A stretch of 45,212 nt of DNA from Phycisphaerales bacterium (lineage in GTDB: Bacteria; Planctomycetota; Phycisphaerae; Phycisphaerales; SM1A02), in contig JABABM010000001.1 in the NCBI GenBank assembly GCA_014238205.1, positions 175,301 through 220,512 on the forward strand, written 5' to 3'. Below the pieces are notes generated by a model. It did not search any database. It was not told the origin of the DNA and was given only the letters and a program-made list of their open reading frames with translations. A program made the translations under genes and the position numbers. How positions within the stretch are numbered: position 1 is the first letter of the stretch; each line of letters starts with the position of its first letter. Shown here piece after piece: positions 25,111 through 32,806 of the stretch.

Positions 25111-25364
25111 CCGCCGCTGACAGGCGGGATCAAGGCAAGGGTGTCACCTTGTCGGACTGCATGGTCTCGCGTGACGTAGACCTCGTTGAGTGCAGTTGCC
25201 AGTGACGTCTCCCAACGTGCAAGCCGTGGATGCATCTGGATGCACCAGTCGATCACATCCTGCACGCTGGCGTCATCCTGTCCTTCCCAGGAAAGGCGAT
25301 CGGTGCCGGCTGCTTCTGCAAGAGCCGCAAAGAACAGGATGTCTACGCGGGTCAACTCGGCCAT
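25107..25364 (-). CDS. moaD: Molybdopterin synthase small subunit MoaD
   Basis: 85-residue ubiquitin-fold sulfur carrier for molybdopterin synthesis. It has the family start VDILFFAALAEAAGTD and ends in the obligatory Gly-Gly (PPVSGG), which is adenylated and thiocarboxylated by MoeB-type enzymes before acting with MoaE. The ATG overlaps the end of moeA by 13 nt with no separate SD, so translation is coupled. No other Moco genes are in the window. Confidence 0.93.
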   Translation of the reverse strand: MAELTRVDILFFAALAEAAGTDRLSWEGQDDASVQDVIDWCIQMHPRLARWETSLATALNEVYVTRDHAVRQGDTLALIPPVSGG

Positions 25365-26563
25365 GGCAGGAATCGCAGCTGGGTGCCTTCCGGCACCTGG
25401 TCGGACTGCATCGGGAGGGACAGGAGTCCACAGGTTCCGGAGGAATGAGCCAGGTCACCTGAACCAGCCCATTCGGGCACGGTGGCCTTCCCGTCGATGG
25501 ACACATGGGCTGGACGGAATTGCTGTCGGCGTGCACTGGCTCTTGTCGCTTCGCCGAGCTGTACATTGCGCCATGGCAGGGGGGCGGTGGCTCCGAGCAT
25601 CGCATGCACGATCGGCCAGAGAAACAGGCAGGTGCAGGCAAGTACGGAGACTGGATTGCCAGGAAGAGACAGCACCATGGTGCCATGTGGGTCGAGTCCG
25701 ACCCTGACCGGCTTGCCCGGCTGGATGCATGCGCCTTCGAGCACCGTGCGGATTCCCAGTGCCTCAAGCTGGTCGGGAATGAAGTCTCGTTCACCGACAC
25801 TGACGCCCCCGACCGTGACAAGCAGGTCGACATCGCCAAGCGCCGCCTCGAGAGCATTTTTCACGACACCAGGTTCATCAGGAAGGTGTGCATGCCCGGT
25901 TGCATGGGCACCCATTCGTTCCGAAAGATCGCGGGCCAGGAGTGCATTCGTATTACGCACCTGGTGCGGCTCGGGGGTCGAGTCGACGGGGATGATTTCA
26001 TCACCGGTTGTCAGGATGAACACACGGGGTCGTGAACGGACCTGCACGGTGCCTGCACCCGTGGCAGCAGCAAGTGCGCATTGAATCGAATCCAGGCACT
26101 CGCCTGCCTCGACCAGGCAATCTCCCTTCCTGGCATCGGCGCCTTGTTGATGGATCGCATTCCCAGGCTTGATGCCATCGGCATCGAAGCGAATGGGACC
26201 ACCCTGCAGATCCCCTCGATCCGTCAGTTCATGCTGGACCACTGTGTCCAACCCCTCTGGCACTACGGCTCCAGTAGCAATGGCGATGCAACTGCCCGGG
26301 GAGACTGCATGATGTGTTCCATCTCCTGCGGCAACCCGGCCTGCCGAAGGAAGGGAGCACCCAGCGGCCAGGTCCTCGTGCCTCAGGGCGTAGCCATCCA
26401 TGGCGGAGCGGTCGAAGGGGGGTTGATCCCGGTCGGCCCTGATCGTCTCATGAAGAATGCGACCGGTTGCCACCTCCAGTGAAACAGGTTCACTTCGCTG
26501 CAGTGGAACGACTTCGGAACGGACTCGATCCAGTGCCTCTTCATATGAGGGGAGGGCGGGCAT
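25352..26563 (-). CDS. moeA: Molybdopterin molybdenumtransferase MoeA
   Basis: 403-residue cytoplasmic enzyme that inserts molybdate into adenylylated molybdopterin. Signature segments: QPPFDRSAMDGYALR near residue 48, AIATGAVVPEG, TTGDEIIPVD, VGGVSVGERDF, and LSLPGNPVSVLACTCLF. Domains I-IV appear complete. It begins 21 nt after the pseudopilin stop on the same strand, separated by a 6-bp hairpin (26573-26578/26583-26588). With no SD and a TACACT box 6 nt before the ATG it probably has its own promoter, though read-through from the riboswitch unit is possible. Confidence 0.96.
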   Translation of the reverse strand: MPALPSYEEALDRVRSEVVPLQRSEPVSLEVATGRILHETIRADRDQPPFDRSAMDGYALRHEDLAAGCSLPSAGRVAAGDGTHHAVSPGSCIAIATGAVVPEGLDTVVQHELTDRGDLQGGPIRFDADGIKPGNAIHQQGADARKGDCLVEAGECLDSIQCALAAATGAGTVQVRSRPRVFILTTGDEIIPVDSTPEPHQVRNTNALLARDLSERMGAHATGHAHLPDEPGVVKNALEAALGDVDLLVTVGGVSVGERDFIPDQLEALGIRTVLEGACIQPGKPVRVGLDPHGTMVLSLPGNPVSVLACTCLFLWPIVHAMLGATAPLPWRNVQLGEATRASARRQQFRPAHVSIDGKATVPEWAGSGDLAHSSGTCGLLSLPMQSDQVPEGTQLRFLPWPS

Positions 26564-26569
26564 CGGGGC

Positions 26570-26575
26570 AGTGTA
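26570..26575 (-). promoter_or_regulatory. -10-like TACACT box, leaderless start of moeA
   Basis: Minus-strand TACACT ends 6 nt before the moeA ATG and partly overlaps the small inverted repeat after the pseudopilin gene. No SD and no clear -35. Confidence 0.5.
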
Positions 26576-26584
26576 GTCTCGTGA

Positions 26585-27412
26585 CTACCTGGGGTCGTAG
26601 GCCGAGTCGTCATCGGAAAGGAAGCCGTTGCGTGGATGATCCAGGAGGGTTGTCATCCCTTCGGGCAGTTGTTCATGATGGAGTCCCAGCCTGGGGTTTC
26701 GAACTGTCTCGACATGGCCGTCAATGAAGCCGACGTTGCTCATCCCACCGTGCCTGAATGCCTGTGCTCCTGCATACGCGACTTCAAGTTCGTGGAGCGG
26801 GGATCTCATGAACTTGTTTGCACCATCTCGATAGCCTCCTTCGCCGAAGAGGGCGACCTGCCCGGATCTGCGGCACTGCGAGAGGGCCAGGTCGACCGCG
26901 ACCGGCGGTTCACCTTCCTCGGCGAGCGCGGGCTTGGCTACCAGGAGATCCCAGCACCCCTGTCCTGCAACACCCTGCAGGGGTGACATCGCTGCTATGA
27001 AGGTGACGTTGTAGTTGTATCCCGAGGGCCGGTCCTGGCCTTGCCAGTTGTCTTCACCGGCATAGGCCGGGCATTGCAGCACCGTGCCTGGATGATCCGT
27101 GTATGTCCAGAGCAGACCAGGTCGAACGAAGGAGGAGTCGTTGGTCCTGGTCCACCAGTCCCAGCATCGGACGTCACCGGAGGTCGAATCCTCATCGGTG
27201 CCGATCAACAGTGCAGGTGGCAGTGCACCGTCATGTTCCATTGCCCAGCTTCGTGCGGCCAGCGTCATGGTGCGGAGGTTCGCCTGCCCCTGGATTCGAC
27301 GACTTGATACGCCAACATCAGCAAGCACCGGTACGAGAACACCCATGAGCAGGCCGATGACGCAGATGACAACAAGCAGTTCGACAAGGGTGTAGCCCAT
27401 CCGTCGACTCAT
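26585..27412 (-). CDS. Type IV pilin-like pseudopilin with H-X9-DG motif
   Basis: 275 residues. The N-terminus MSRRMGYTLVELLVVICVIG is a prepilin peptidase site (G|YTLVE) followed by a hydrophobic helix. The body contains the planctomycete/verrucomicrobial prepilin-associated motif H-X9-DG (FRHGGMSNVGFIDGHVETV), preceded by FGEGGYRDG. Such proteins are processed and assembled in the cell envelope by type II secretion or pilus machinery. The ATGA overlap with the upstream dockerin gene plus a GGAGAAACTCC site give strong coupling, and both lie downstream of the cobalamin riboswitch. It may be a minor pseudopilin serving export or display of its neighbour. This role is inferred. Confidence 0.85.
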   Translation of the reverse strand: MSRRMGYTLVELLVVICVIGLLMGVLVPVLADVGVSSRRIQGQANLRTMTLAARSWAMEHDGALPPALLIGTDEDSTSGDVRCWDWWTRTNDSSFVRPGLLWTYTDHPGTVLQCPAYAGEDNWQGQDRPSGYNYNVTFIAAMSPLQGVAGQGCWDLLVAKPALAEEGEPPVAVDLALSQCRRSGQVALFGEGGYRDGANKFMRSPLHELEVAYAGAQAFRHGGMSNVGFIDGHVETVRNPRLGLHHEQLPEGMTTLLDHPRNGFLSDDDSAYDPR

Positions 27413-28290
27413 GGAGTTTCTCCCCACTGTGCAATCACAAGGAGCAGGTCTGGAACAGCAACCTGTCCGTCACGATCAATGTCCTCCCGCCCGGCATCGA
27501 TCGAACCCCATGAGGAAATCACGGCAAGCAGGTCGATCACGTTCACGACACGATCAAGGTTGACATCGGCCGACTCGATCGGAGAGACATCAACCGCGGC
27601 ATCCAGTTCCGGTGAGAAGAAGGCATCAGGGGCATTGGAAATGCGAATGCAACAGATGGAACCGAGCCCTGCATCGGCAAGGTCGATTCCCGTGCCGCCT
27701 CCACTTCCACCGTAGAGATCCAGGAGCGTGTTCCAGTCCTGTCCGATGATGTCCTCGACCAGGATGTCGGGGGAGAGGGGCCACGTGCAGTCACTGGGTT
27801 GCAACGCGGGGACTTGATCGTATGGGCCACCATCCAGCCACCCGAGAGTCGGCCATGCTCCATCGGCGGGGCATCCCTGGAGTTCAATCCAGGTTTCTCC
27901 GTCAATACTCACTTCGACCTGGCCTCCGTCACTTCCAAAAAGTCCTCCGGCTACGCCGCCTGGGTAGGCCATGTCCGTGAAGCCTGCATTGCCGAACAGG
28001 AGGAGGTCGATTCCATGTGGATTCCCGGGATCATCGAGCACAGGTTCATCAAATCGCAGAACCAGCGAGCCACCTGCGCCGAGCGAGACGATCTCATCCA
28101 TGCCCCATGCAGGAACGAATGGCGTGACCAGTTCGTTGTCAACAGTGATTCGAGTTGGTTCACCCAGGGCACTGGTTGGATCGTCGTAGCCTGGGCTCCC
28201 TCCTGCTCCAACCGACCACTCGACGACAGTGTCCGCCCAAGGGTCAGCGCCGAGCATGGGCAGGGCAATGATCAGGAGCGTGTGCAACAT
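27409..28290 (-). CDS. Secreted dockerin-bearing protein under cobalamin riboswitch control
   Basis: 293 residues; no characterised family recognised. A short signal peptide (MLHTLLIIALPMLGADPWA) precedes a beta-rich domain of about 220 residues with conserved-looking turns: GYDDPTSALGEPTR, DEIVSLGAGGSLVLRFDEPV, NPHGIDLLLFGNAGF, and SICCIRISNAPDAFFSPELDAAVD. The last 53 residues are two dockerin-like calcium loops (ADVNLDRVVNVIDLLAVISS and DIDRDGQVAVPDLLLVIAQW). The ATG at 28290 has GGAG 9 nt upstream, itself within a hairpin. It is the first gene after the riboswitch, so B12-dependent expression is expected; a role in binding or capture of corrinoids at the surface is a hypothesis. Confidence 0.8.
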   Translation of the reverse strand: MLHTLLIIALPMLGADPWADTVVEWSVGAGGSPGYDDPTSALGEPTRITVDNELVTPFVPAWGMDEIVSLGAGGSLVLRFDEPVLDDPGNPHGIDLLLFGNAGFTDMAYPGGVAGGLFGSDGGQVEVSIDGETWIELQGCPADGAWPTLGWLDGGPYDQVPALQPSDCTWPLSPDILVEDIIGQDWNTLLDLYGGSGGGTGIDLADAGLGSICCIRISNAPDAFFSPELDAAVDVSPIESADVNLDRVVNVIDLLAVISSWGSIDAGREDIDRDGQVAVPDLLLVIAQWGETP

Positions 28291-28298
28291 GTTCTTGC

Positions 28299-28399
28299 AC
28301 TCCAGCCAGGAGTTCCCATGGGGAGGTACGCTCTCAGGTGTGGAATCACAGGCGTTGTTCCAGCCTGGGAACACATGGCTGGAAACGCATGCGAACCTG
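28299..28399 (-). promoter_or_regulatory. Expression platform between riboswitch and dockerin gene
   Basis: Three elements lie here on the minus strand. CAGGTT (28399-28394) can pair with AACCTG at the 3' end of the B12 box (28435-28430), a possible switching helix. GCGTTTCCAGCC (28388-28377) pairs with the 28365-28352 strand, a 12-bp hairpin with a 2-nt bulge. ACTCC (28313-28309) pairs with GGAGT (28303-28299), which contains the ribosome binding site. There is no T-tract, so translational control is favoured over termination. Confidence 0.6.
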
Positions 28400-28420
28400 A
28401 TTCGCGCAGGCCGTGCGATC

Positions 28421-28612
28421 ATCCAGGAACAGGTTTTCCGGCTCCGGGCTCCCCGTCACCCCTTCCCGCCCATGTCCAAGAGCAGTGGTCCGGTGACGTT
28501 GATGAACCCCAATCGGGGTTCTGTGCCCGTTACGGCGGCGCGTCCGCGGCGGTATTTCACCGCACTTCCCTGTAAACGCCCTTTCGCAGAAGTGCGATTG
28601 GGCGCCCTGGAC
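28421..28612 (-). promoter_or_regulatory. Cobalamin riboswitch aptamer
   Basis: The minus strand shows the conserved cobalamin (RF00174-type) elements in order. CGCCC/GGGCG closes a stem (28604-28600 with 28581-28577). GGGAAG (28570-28565) leads into GCGGTGAAATACCGC, then GCGGAC and CCGCCGTAACGGG. A hairpin GAACCCC/GGGGTTC follows (28521-28505). Next come CCACTG (28488-28483) and GGGAAGG (28467-28461), and last a B12 box AGCCCGGAGCCGGAAAACCTG-like segment (28450-28430, here with AGCC, GGA and ACCTG). CCAGG (28610-28606) can pair with CCTGG (28427-28423) as the closing helix. Ligand binding typically represses B12 uptake or synthesis genes. The genes downstream are the dockerin protein and pseudopilin. 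Confidence 0.92.
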
Positions 28613-28618
28613 GGGGGT

Positions 28619-28624
28619 ACTATA
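28619..28624 (-). promoter_or_regulatory. -10-like TATAGT box of the riboswitch transcript
   Basis: TATAGT on the minus strand would place the transcription start at about 28612, exactly where the riboswitch fold begins. A convincing -35 is not seen. Confidence 0.5.
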
Positions 28625-28676
28625 GCAGCCCTTGGATCAACCCTTCCCGGGATCTGCACGAGGATCAATCAACTCG

Positions 28677-28705
28677 TTGACACCCCAGCAGGGCACGGCT
28701 ATTCT
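28677..28705 (+). promoter_or_regulatory. Sigma-70-type promoter of the HEAT-repeat gene
   Basis: TTGACA (28677-28682), a 17-nt spacer, and TATTCT (28700-28705) form the best consensus promoter in the window. The start would be near 28712, giving a leader of about 90 nt before the ATG at 28804. It is back-to-back with the riboswitch promoter. The rest of the 513-nt gap (28291-28803) beyond this promoter, the riboswitch and its platform holds nothing else recognised. Confidence 0.75.
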
Positions 28706-28803
28706 CGGCTTTCTTGCCCCCTGAGTCGCGATTCAAGCGATGTTTGCGACTCCGCCGAGTCCCTGGGATGGACGAGGCAATCTTCGACCAGGAGTGACGT
28801 TCG

Positions 28804-30981
28804 ATGCACAGTTTCCTCTTTCTACGACGCACTAGTGCGATGCTTGCCTTGGCCTGCACATTGGTGGGTGTAACGGCCATGGCCCAGTCTGCTCCAGGTG
28901 GCAATGCCGCGGCCCAGCAGCACCTTGAGGACTTCGTGCACTATTCCCTGACGGCGAATGTCGAACTTGCCGAGGCCAATGCGCAATGGCTCCTGCAGAA
29001 CATCACATCGGATGAAGCTCTTGCAAAGCTCATGAATGATTCGAATGAGTCACCTGAGAGATTCGCTCGGGCCATGCAGTGGGCCCAGGAAGTTCCCGAG
29101 TTGCAGGACGTTACCAGCTCGTTGACTTCACGCATCGAGGCAGGTCGAATGGCGATGTCCCGTGACCAGGATCGAGTTGCTGAATCGATCTCGATGCTTG
29201 ATGGCAGTCGGCGTGAGCAATTGCTTGCACGTGGACGTCTTCTTGCTGCGGGCGAGTATGCCGTTCCTTCACTCGTACAGGAGATGACGAACGGTCAGAA
29301 TGAGGAGCGTCGCTGGGCCTGTGCCGAGATGCTTCATGACATTGGGCGTGAATCGGTCTATCCGCTCACAGTTGCACTTCCGAACATCGGCCCGGAGCAT
29401 CAACGCAAGGTCTGCCAGATACTTGGCTCGATTGGATACAACCATGCAGGCCCTGCTTTGCTGGAACTTTCCCAGGATGTAGATGCCCCTGCCTTCGTCC
29501 GTGAATCGGCAGCCCGGGCCTATCGGCAATTGGGCGGCAACCCTGAACTTGATGACCCTGGCACATTGCACACCATCCTCGGCCGCCAGTACTTCGAGAA
29601 TGCTGAACACCTCGTGGCGGATCCATGGGGATCGGTCAACAACATCTGGCATTGGGATGATTTCGCCGGACTCGTGACAGTGCAGGTTCCAACGGAGCTC
29701 TATGGCCCGATCATGTCCATGCGATCTTCAGCCATCGCACTCGAATACGATTCAGCCAACTCGACTGCAACTTCACAGTTCGTCGCCGCCAATCTCAGGC
29801 GTGAGAACCTCATGCCTGATGGATGGGAAGACCCGATCTTCGGTGACCTTGCATACAGCCCGCAGTTCTATGCCATGGTGCATGGCTCCAGGACAGGCCA
29901 GGATGTGCTTGCATTGGCATTGGAGAGCAATGACACCGCATTGGTTCGTGATGCATTGGCTGCACTGAGTCGAACGACTGGTGAAGCAAACATATTTACC
30001 GCCTACCTCGATCGTCAGCCGCTTCTGGATGCAATGCAGTATCCAGATCGTCGAGTCCAGTATGAAACGGCGTTGATCCTCGCCCGGGCACTTCCTGATG
30101 CTACTTTCGCCGGTTCCTACCGAGTCGTGCCGATCCTGGCAGGAGCTGTACGTACAGGCGGAGAGGAATATGCGGTTGTTGTTGCAGAGACGACCGAAGA
30201 CCAGCGCGCAATTGCCAACAGGCTCGAGGCCAATGGCTTCAGCGTGGCAGGCACGGCTTCCTCGATCGAAGAACTGGCTGATCCGATCAGTCGAATTCCA
30301 GGGTTGGATCTCGCCGTTGTCCAGACGACTTCGATGCAGGTTGAGAAGGCGGATCTTGACGGGTTGCGTCGCAATCCACGTACCTCCGCCACGCCGGTCA
30401 TGCTGGTCGTACAGGCGGGTGATCTTCCGACGTACAAGAACGAGTACCGTGCCGACCCGATCGTCGGCATTTCACGTTCAGGTATCTCCGACCAGGCCTT
30501 CAATGCCGCGGTCGAAGCCCTCATGCAGAGGGGTGCAGGTGGTCGTTTGACCAAGATCGATTCAGAGATCTATGCCATGGAATCACTGGCAGCTCTTCGA
30601 GAAATCGCCTTGTCCCGACCAGGTGCATACGCAATCGAAGATGCGGAGTCCGCGCTCGTGGATTCACTGCAGACTCGCACGGGTGGTACCCGGTTGCTGG
30701 TTGCCGAGATTCTTTCACTCATAGAGAGCGAGCGGTCACAGCAGGCGATTCTCGATGCAGCACTCGCCGAGGATGTCGGTGGTGATCGAATCCCGCTTCT
30801 GAACCACGCAGCGTCTTCCATTCGCCGCTCAGGGAACCTGGCTCACAGGCGCCACGTTGAGGAACTCCAGTTCCTCATCGACAACTCTTCAGGTGATGTC
30901 GCCGATGCCGCTGCCCGCGTGCATGGAGCCATGAACCTGTCTCCCGAGGATTCGATGACGATCGTCATTCCCAAGGATTGA
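28804..30981 (+). CDS. Exported HEAT-repeat protein with degenerate receiver-like domain
   Basis: 725 residues, no named full-length family. A signal peptide (about 1-28, SAMLALACTLVGVTAMAQSA) sends it to the periplasm or surface. Residues 130-245 contain HEAT/PBS-type repeats (GEYAVPSLVQEM, ERRWACAEMLHDIG, HQRKVCQILGSIGYNHAGPALLEL in pieces). More helical repeats lie at 365-430 and 585-715. Residues 455-575 read like a response-regulator fold (EEYAVVVAETTEDQRAIA, GLDLAVVQTTSM, ATPVMLVVQAGD), but the phosphoacceptor Asp position is Gln507, so it cannot be a normal phospho-receiver. The ATG has an AGGAG site 9 nt upstream and a strong promoter. Probably a protein-interaction scaffold. Confidence 0.7.
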   Translation: MHSFLFLRRTSAMLALACTLVGVTAMAQSAPGGNAAAQQHLEDFVHYSLTANVELAEANAQWLLQNITSDEALAKLMNDSNESPERFARAMQWAQEVPELQDVTSSLTSRIEAGRMAMSRDQDRVAESISMLDGSRREQLLARGRLLAAGEYAVPSLVQEMTNGQNEERRWACAEMLHDIGRESVYPLTVALPNIGPEHQRKVCQILGSIGYNHAGPALLELSQDVDAPAFVRESAARAYRQLGGNPELDDPGTLHTILGRQYFENAEHLVADPWGSVNNIWHWDDFAGLVTVQVPTELYGPIMSMRSSAIALEYDSANSTATSQFVAANLRRENLMPDGWEDPIFGDLAYSPQFYAMVHGSRTGQDVLALALESNDTALVRDALAALSRTTGEANIFTAYLDRQPLLDAMQYPDRRVQYETALILARALPDATFAGSYRVVPILAGAVRTGGEEYAVVVAETTEDQRAIANRLEANGFSVAGTASSIEELADPISRIPGLDLAVVQTTSMQVEKADLDGLRRNPRTSATPVMLVVQAGDLPTYKNEYRADPIVGISRSGISDQAFNAAVEALMQRGAGGRLTKIDSEIYAMESLAALREIALSRPGAYAIEDAESALVDSLQTRTGGTRLLVAEILSLIESERSQQAILDAALAEDVGGDRIPLLNHAASSIRRSGNLAHRRHVEELQFLIDNSSGDVADAAARVHGAMNLSPEDSMTIVIPKD

Positions 30982-31010
30982 GTTCTCAGGTTCGCACAGT
31001 CCGATCCCAT

Positions 31011-31083
31011 GCCGCCCTAGCTCAGTTGGTAGAGCGGAGCTTTCGTAAAGCTCAGGTCAGCGGTTCGAGTCCGCTGGGTGGCT
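31011..31083 (+). tRNA. tRNA-Thr (CGT)
   Basis: A complete 73-nt plus-strand cloverleaf: acceptor GCCGCCC/GGGTGGC (one G-U), D-arm GCTC-AGTTGGTA-GAGC, anticodon stem GAGCT/AGCTC with loop TTCGTAA (anticodon CGT), T-arm AGCGG-TTCGAGT-CCGCT, discriminator T. CCA is not encoded. A TTTTATT run follows at once and may serve as terminator. Confidence 0.97.
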
Positions 31084-31137
31084 TTTTATTCCGTGCATAC
31101 GCCATTTCAGGCTGGCAGTACACTCCTCCCGGTTAGA

Positions 31138-31154
31138 CCCGGCAGCGAGCCGGG
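31138..31154 (+). terminator. Hairpin upstream of the FAD oxidoreductase gene
   Basis: CCCGGC (31138-31143) pairs with GCCGGG (31149-31154) around a 5-nt loop, between tRNA-Thr and the oxidoreductase gene. No T-tract follows; it could be a weak terminator or part of the 5' leader of the next gene. Confidence 0.4.
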
Positions 31155-31193
31155 AACAACCCAGGGTGTTCCCGCACATGATGAGCCGAGGCG

Positions 31194-32687
31194 ATGCGCA
31201 GATCGGGACAGTGGCGATGGTGGATCCTGGCAGGCGGCTGCCTGCTGGTGGTGATCATCCTGGCCGCCCCGCCTGCCCTGCACATGGCAGGGACATGGTT
31301 GTCAGACCGTGATGAGCGTGAAGTACTGCCTGCTGGATTCATCGACGATGCAAGCCGCATGAATGCAACCCCGGTCCAGGAGATCTGGGCCGTCCCGGGG
31401 GCACGGGATGAGGCGGAACATCAACTGGTTGACCTGCTTCGACGCGCTGATCAACGGAACCTGCCCGTCTCGATCGCCGGCAAACGCCACTCGATGGGAG
31501 GGCACGTGATCGCCGAGGATGGCATTGTCATCGACATGCTTCCCTTCGATGGCATGGAGTTGGACGAAGAGACGGACATCCTCCATGTACAGTCAGGGGC
31601 GACGTGGGGCAGGATCATCGAGTACCTCGATCGATACGGCATGTCGGTGGGTGTCATGCAGTCCAACAATTCCTTCAGCGTCGGTGGTTCACTGAGCGTG
31701 AACTGCCATGGTTGGCAGTACGGCCGGCCACCGATCGCCTCGACGGTCAGGTCCCTTCGCCTGATGCGTGCCGATGGTTCCATCGTCACCTGCAGTCGAG
31801 AGGAGAACACGGAGTTGTTCTCACTGGTCCTGGGAGGCTACGGGCTCTTCGGCATCATCCTCGACGTTCAACTCGATGTCGTTCCCAATGAGCGGCTGCA
31901 GTTGGAGCAGTTCCAGATTCCCATCGACAATGCCCTGGAGCAGTTCGAGCAGTCCATCGATGCGCATCCTGGTGCGAGCATGGTCTACGCACGCCTGAAC
32001 ATCATTCCAGACGAGTTCCTCGAAGAGGCCATCGTGTCCATCTTCCGTGCCCAGGAGGGTGAGATTCCAGCATTGACCGACCCGGACATGATTGCGCTGC
32101 GACGCGTCCTGTTCCGTGGTTCCGCGGAGAGCAACTATGGCAAGGAACTTCGATGGGAAGCGGAAACGAAACTCCAGCCACTCCTCTCGTCGGCAGTCTT
32201 TTCCAGGAACCAACTGCTCAACGAGGGAGTGGAGACGTTCCAGAACCGATCCGCATCGTCGACGGACATCCTGCACGAGTATTTCGTGCCCAGGGATGGC
32301 ATCGTCGCCTTCCTGGGGGAACTGCGACGGATCGTTCCATTGCATGATGGCAACCTGCTCAACGTGACTGTACGCAGCGTCGATGCGGACGAGGACACCT
32401 TCCTCCGGTACGCCGACGGGCACATGTTCGCCTTCGTCATGCTCTTTCAGCAACCCCGGACGAACGAAGGCGAGGAGGCGATGCGTGCAATGACGCGCGA
32501 GATTATCGAGGCGGCCTTGGCCGTCGACGGCTGCTACTACCTTCCATACAGGCTGCATGCCACGACTGACCAGTTCCAACGTGCCTACCCGATGGGGGGG
32601 GAGTTCTTCGACCGGAAGCGGTATTACGATCCAGGGAACCGGTTCCAGAATCGCTTCTATGAACACTATGGTGGACGTGGCCGGTGA
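31194..32687 (+). CDS. Membrane-anchored FAD-linked oxidoreductase (VAO/PCMH fold)
   Basis: 497 residues. An N-terminal TM anchor (WWILAGGCLLVVIILAAPPAL) precedes an FAD-binding type 4 domain: LPVSIAGKRHSMGGH, GIVIDMLPFDGM, VQSGATWGRIIEYL, NNSFSVGGSLSVNCHGWQYG, and LGGYGLFGIILDV. The RHSMGGH segment is where VAO-family proteins often bind FAD covalently through His. The C-terminal substrate domain ends with YYDPGNRFQNRFYE, a typical closing motif. It resembles alditol/DprE1-like dehydrogenases, but the substrate is unknown. The start ATG has only a poorly spaced GAGG. Confidence 0.88.
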   Translation: MRRSGQWRWWILAGGCLLVVIILAAPPALHMAGTWLSDRDEREVLPAGFIDDASRMNATPVQEIWAVPGARDEAEHQLVDLLRRADQRNLPVSIAGKRHSMGGHVIAEDGIVIDMLPFDGMELDEETDILHVQSGATWGRIIEYLDRYGMSVGVMQSNNSFSVGGSLSVNCHGWQYGRPPIASTVRSLRLMRADGSIVTCSREENTELFSLVLGGYGLFGIILDVQLDVVPNERLQLEQFQIPIDNALEQFEQSIDAHPGASMVYARLNIIPDEFLEEAIVSIFRAQEGEIPALTDPDMIALRRVLFRGSAESNYGKELRWEAETKLQPLLSSAVFSRNQLLNEGVETFQNRSASSTDILHEYFVPRDGIVAFLGELRRIVPLHDGNLLNVTVRSVDADEDTFLRYADGHMFAFVMLFQQPRTNEGEEAMRAMTREIIEAALAVDGCYYLPYRLHATTDQFQRAYPMGGEFFDRKRYYDPGNRFQNRFYEHYGGRGR

Positions 32688-32793
32688 GAATCCCGCCGAC
32701 CGAGACCGAGCAGGCTGCCATGGGCAGTGGGTGGAACATCCCCTGGTACGACGAGGCTCCCCTGGAGTGCCTGTTGCAGCCCTGACCGTCTCG

Positions 32794-32799
32794 TATCAT
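32794..32799 (+). promoter_or_regulatory. -10-like TATCAT box, leaderless start of the AhpD-like gene
   Basis: TATCAT ends 7 nt before the ATG at 32807. No SD is present; CTGTTG at the 17-nt position is a poor -35. Confidence 0.5.
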
Positions 32800-32806
32800 C
32801 GGGCAC

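Noticed and set aside
28456..28668. Minus-strand ORF of 70 aa in the same gap
   Set aside because: It lies inside the cobalamin riboswitch; RNA structure explains the sequence.
28381..28680. RNase P RNA
   Set aside because: An ACAGAACCCC stretch first suggested the RNase P 3' core, but the GAGGAAAGTCC partner is missing and the whole region fits a cobalamin riboswitch.
28229..28873. Plus-strand ORF of 214 aa across the 28.3-28.8 kb gap
   Set aside because: It runs through the riboswitch and a consensus promoter and overlaps two real gene starts; no protein features.
31821..32666. Minus-strand ORF of 281 aa
   Set aside because: Antisense to the FAD oxidoreductase, a clear family member.
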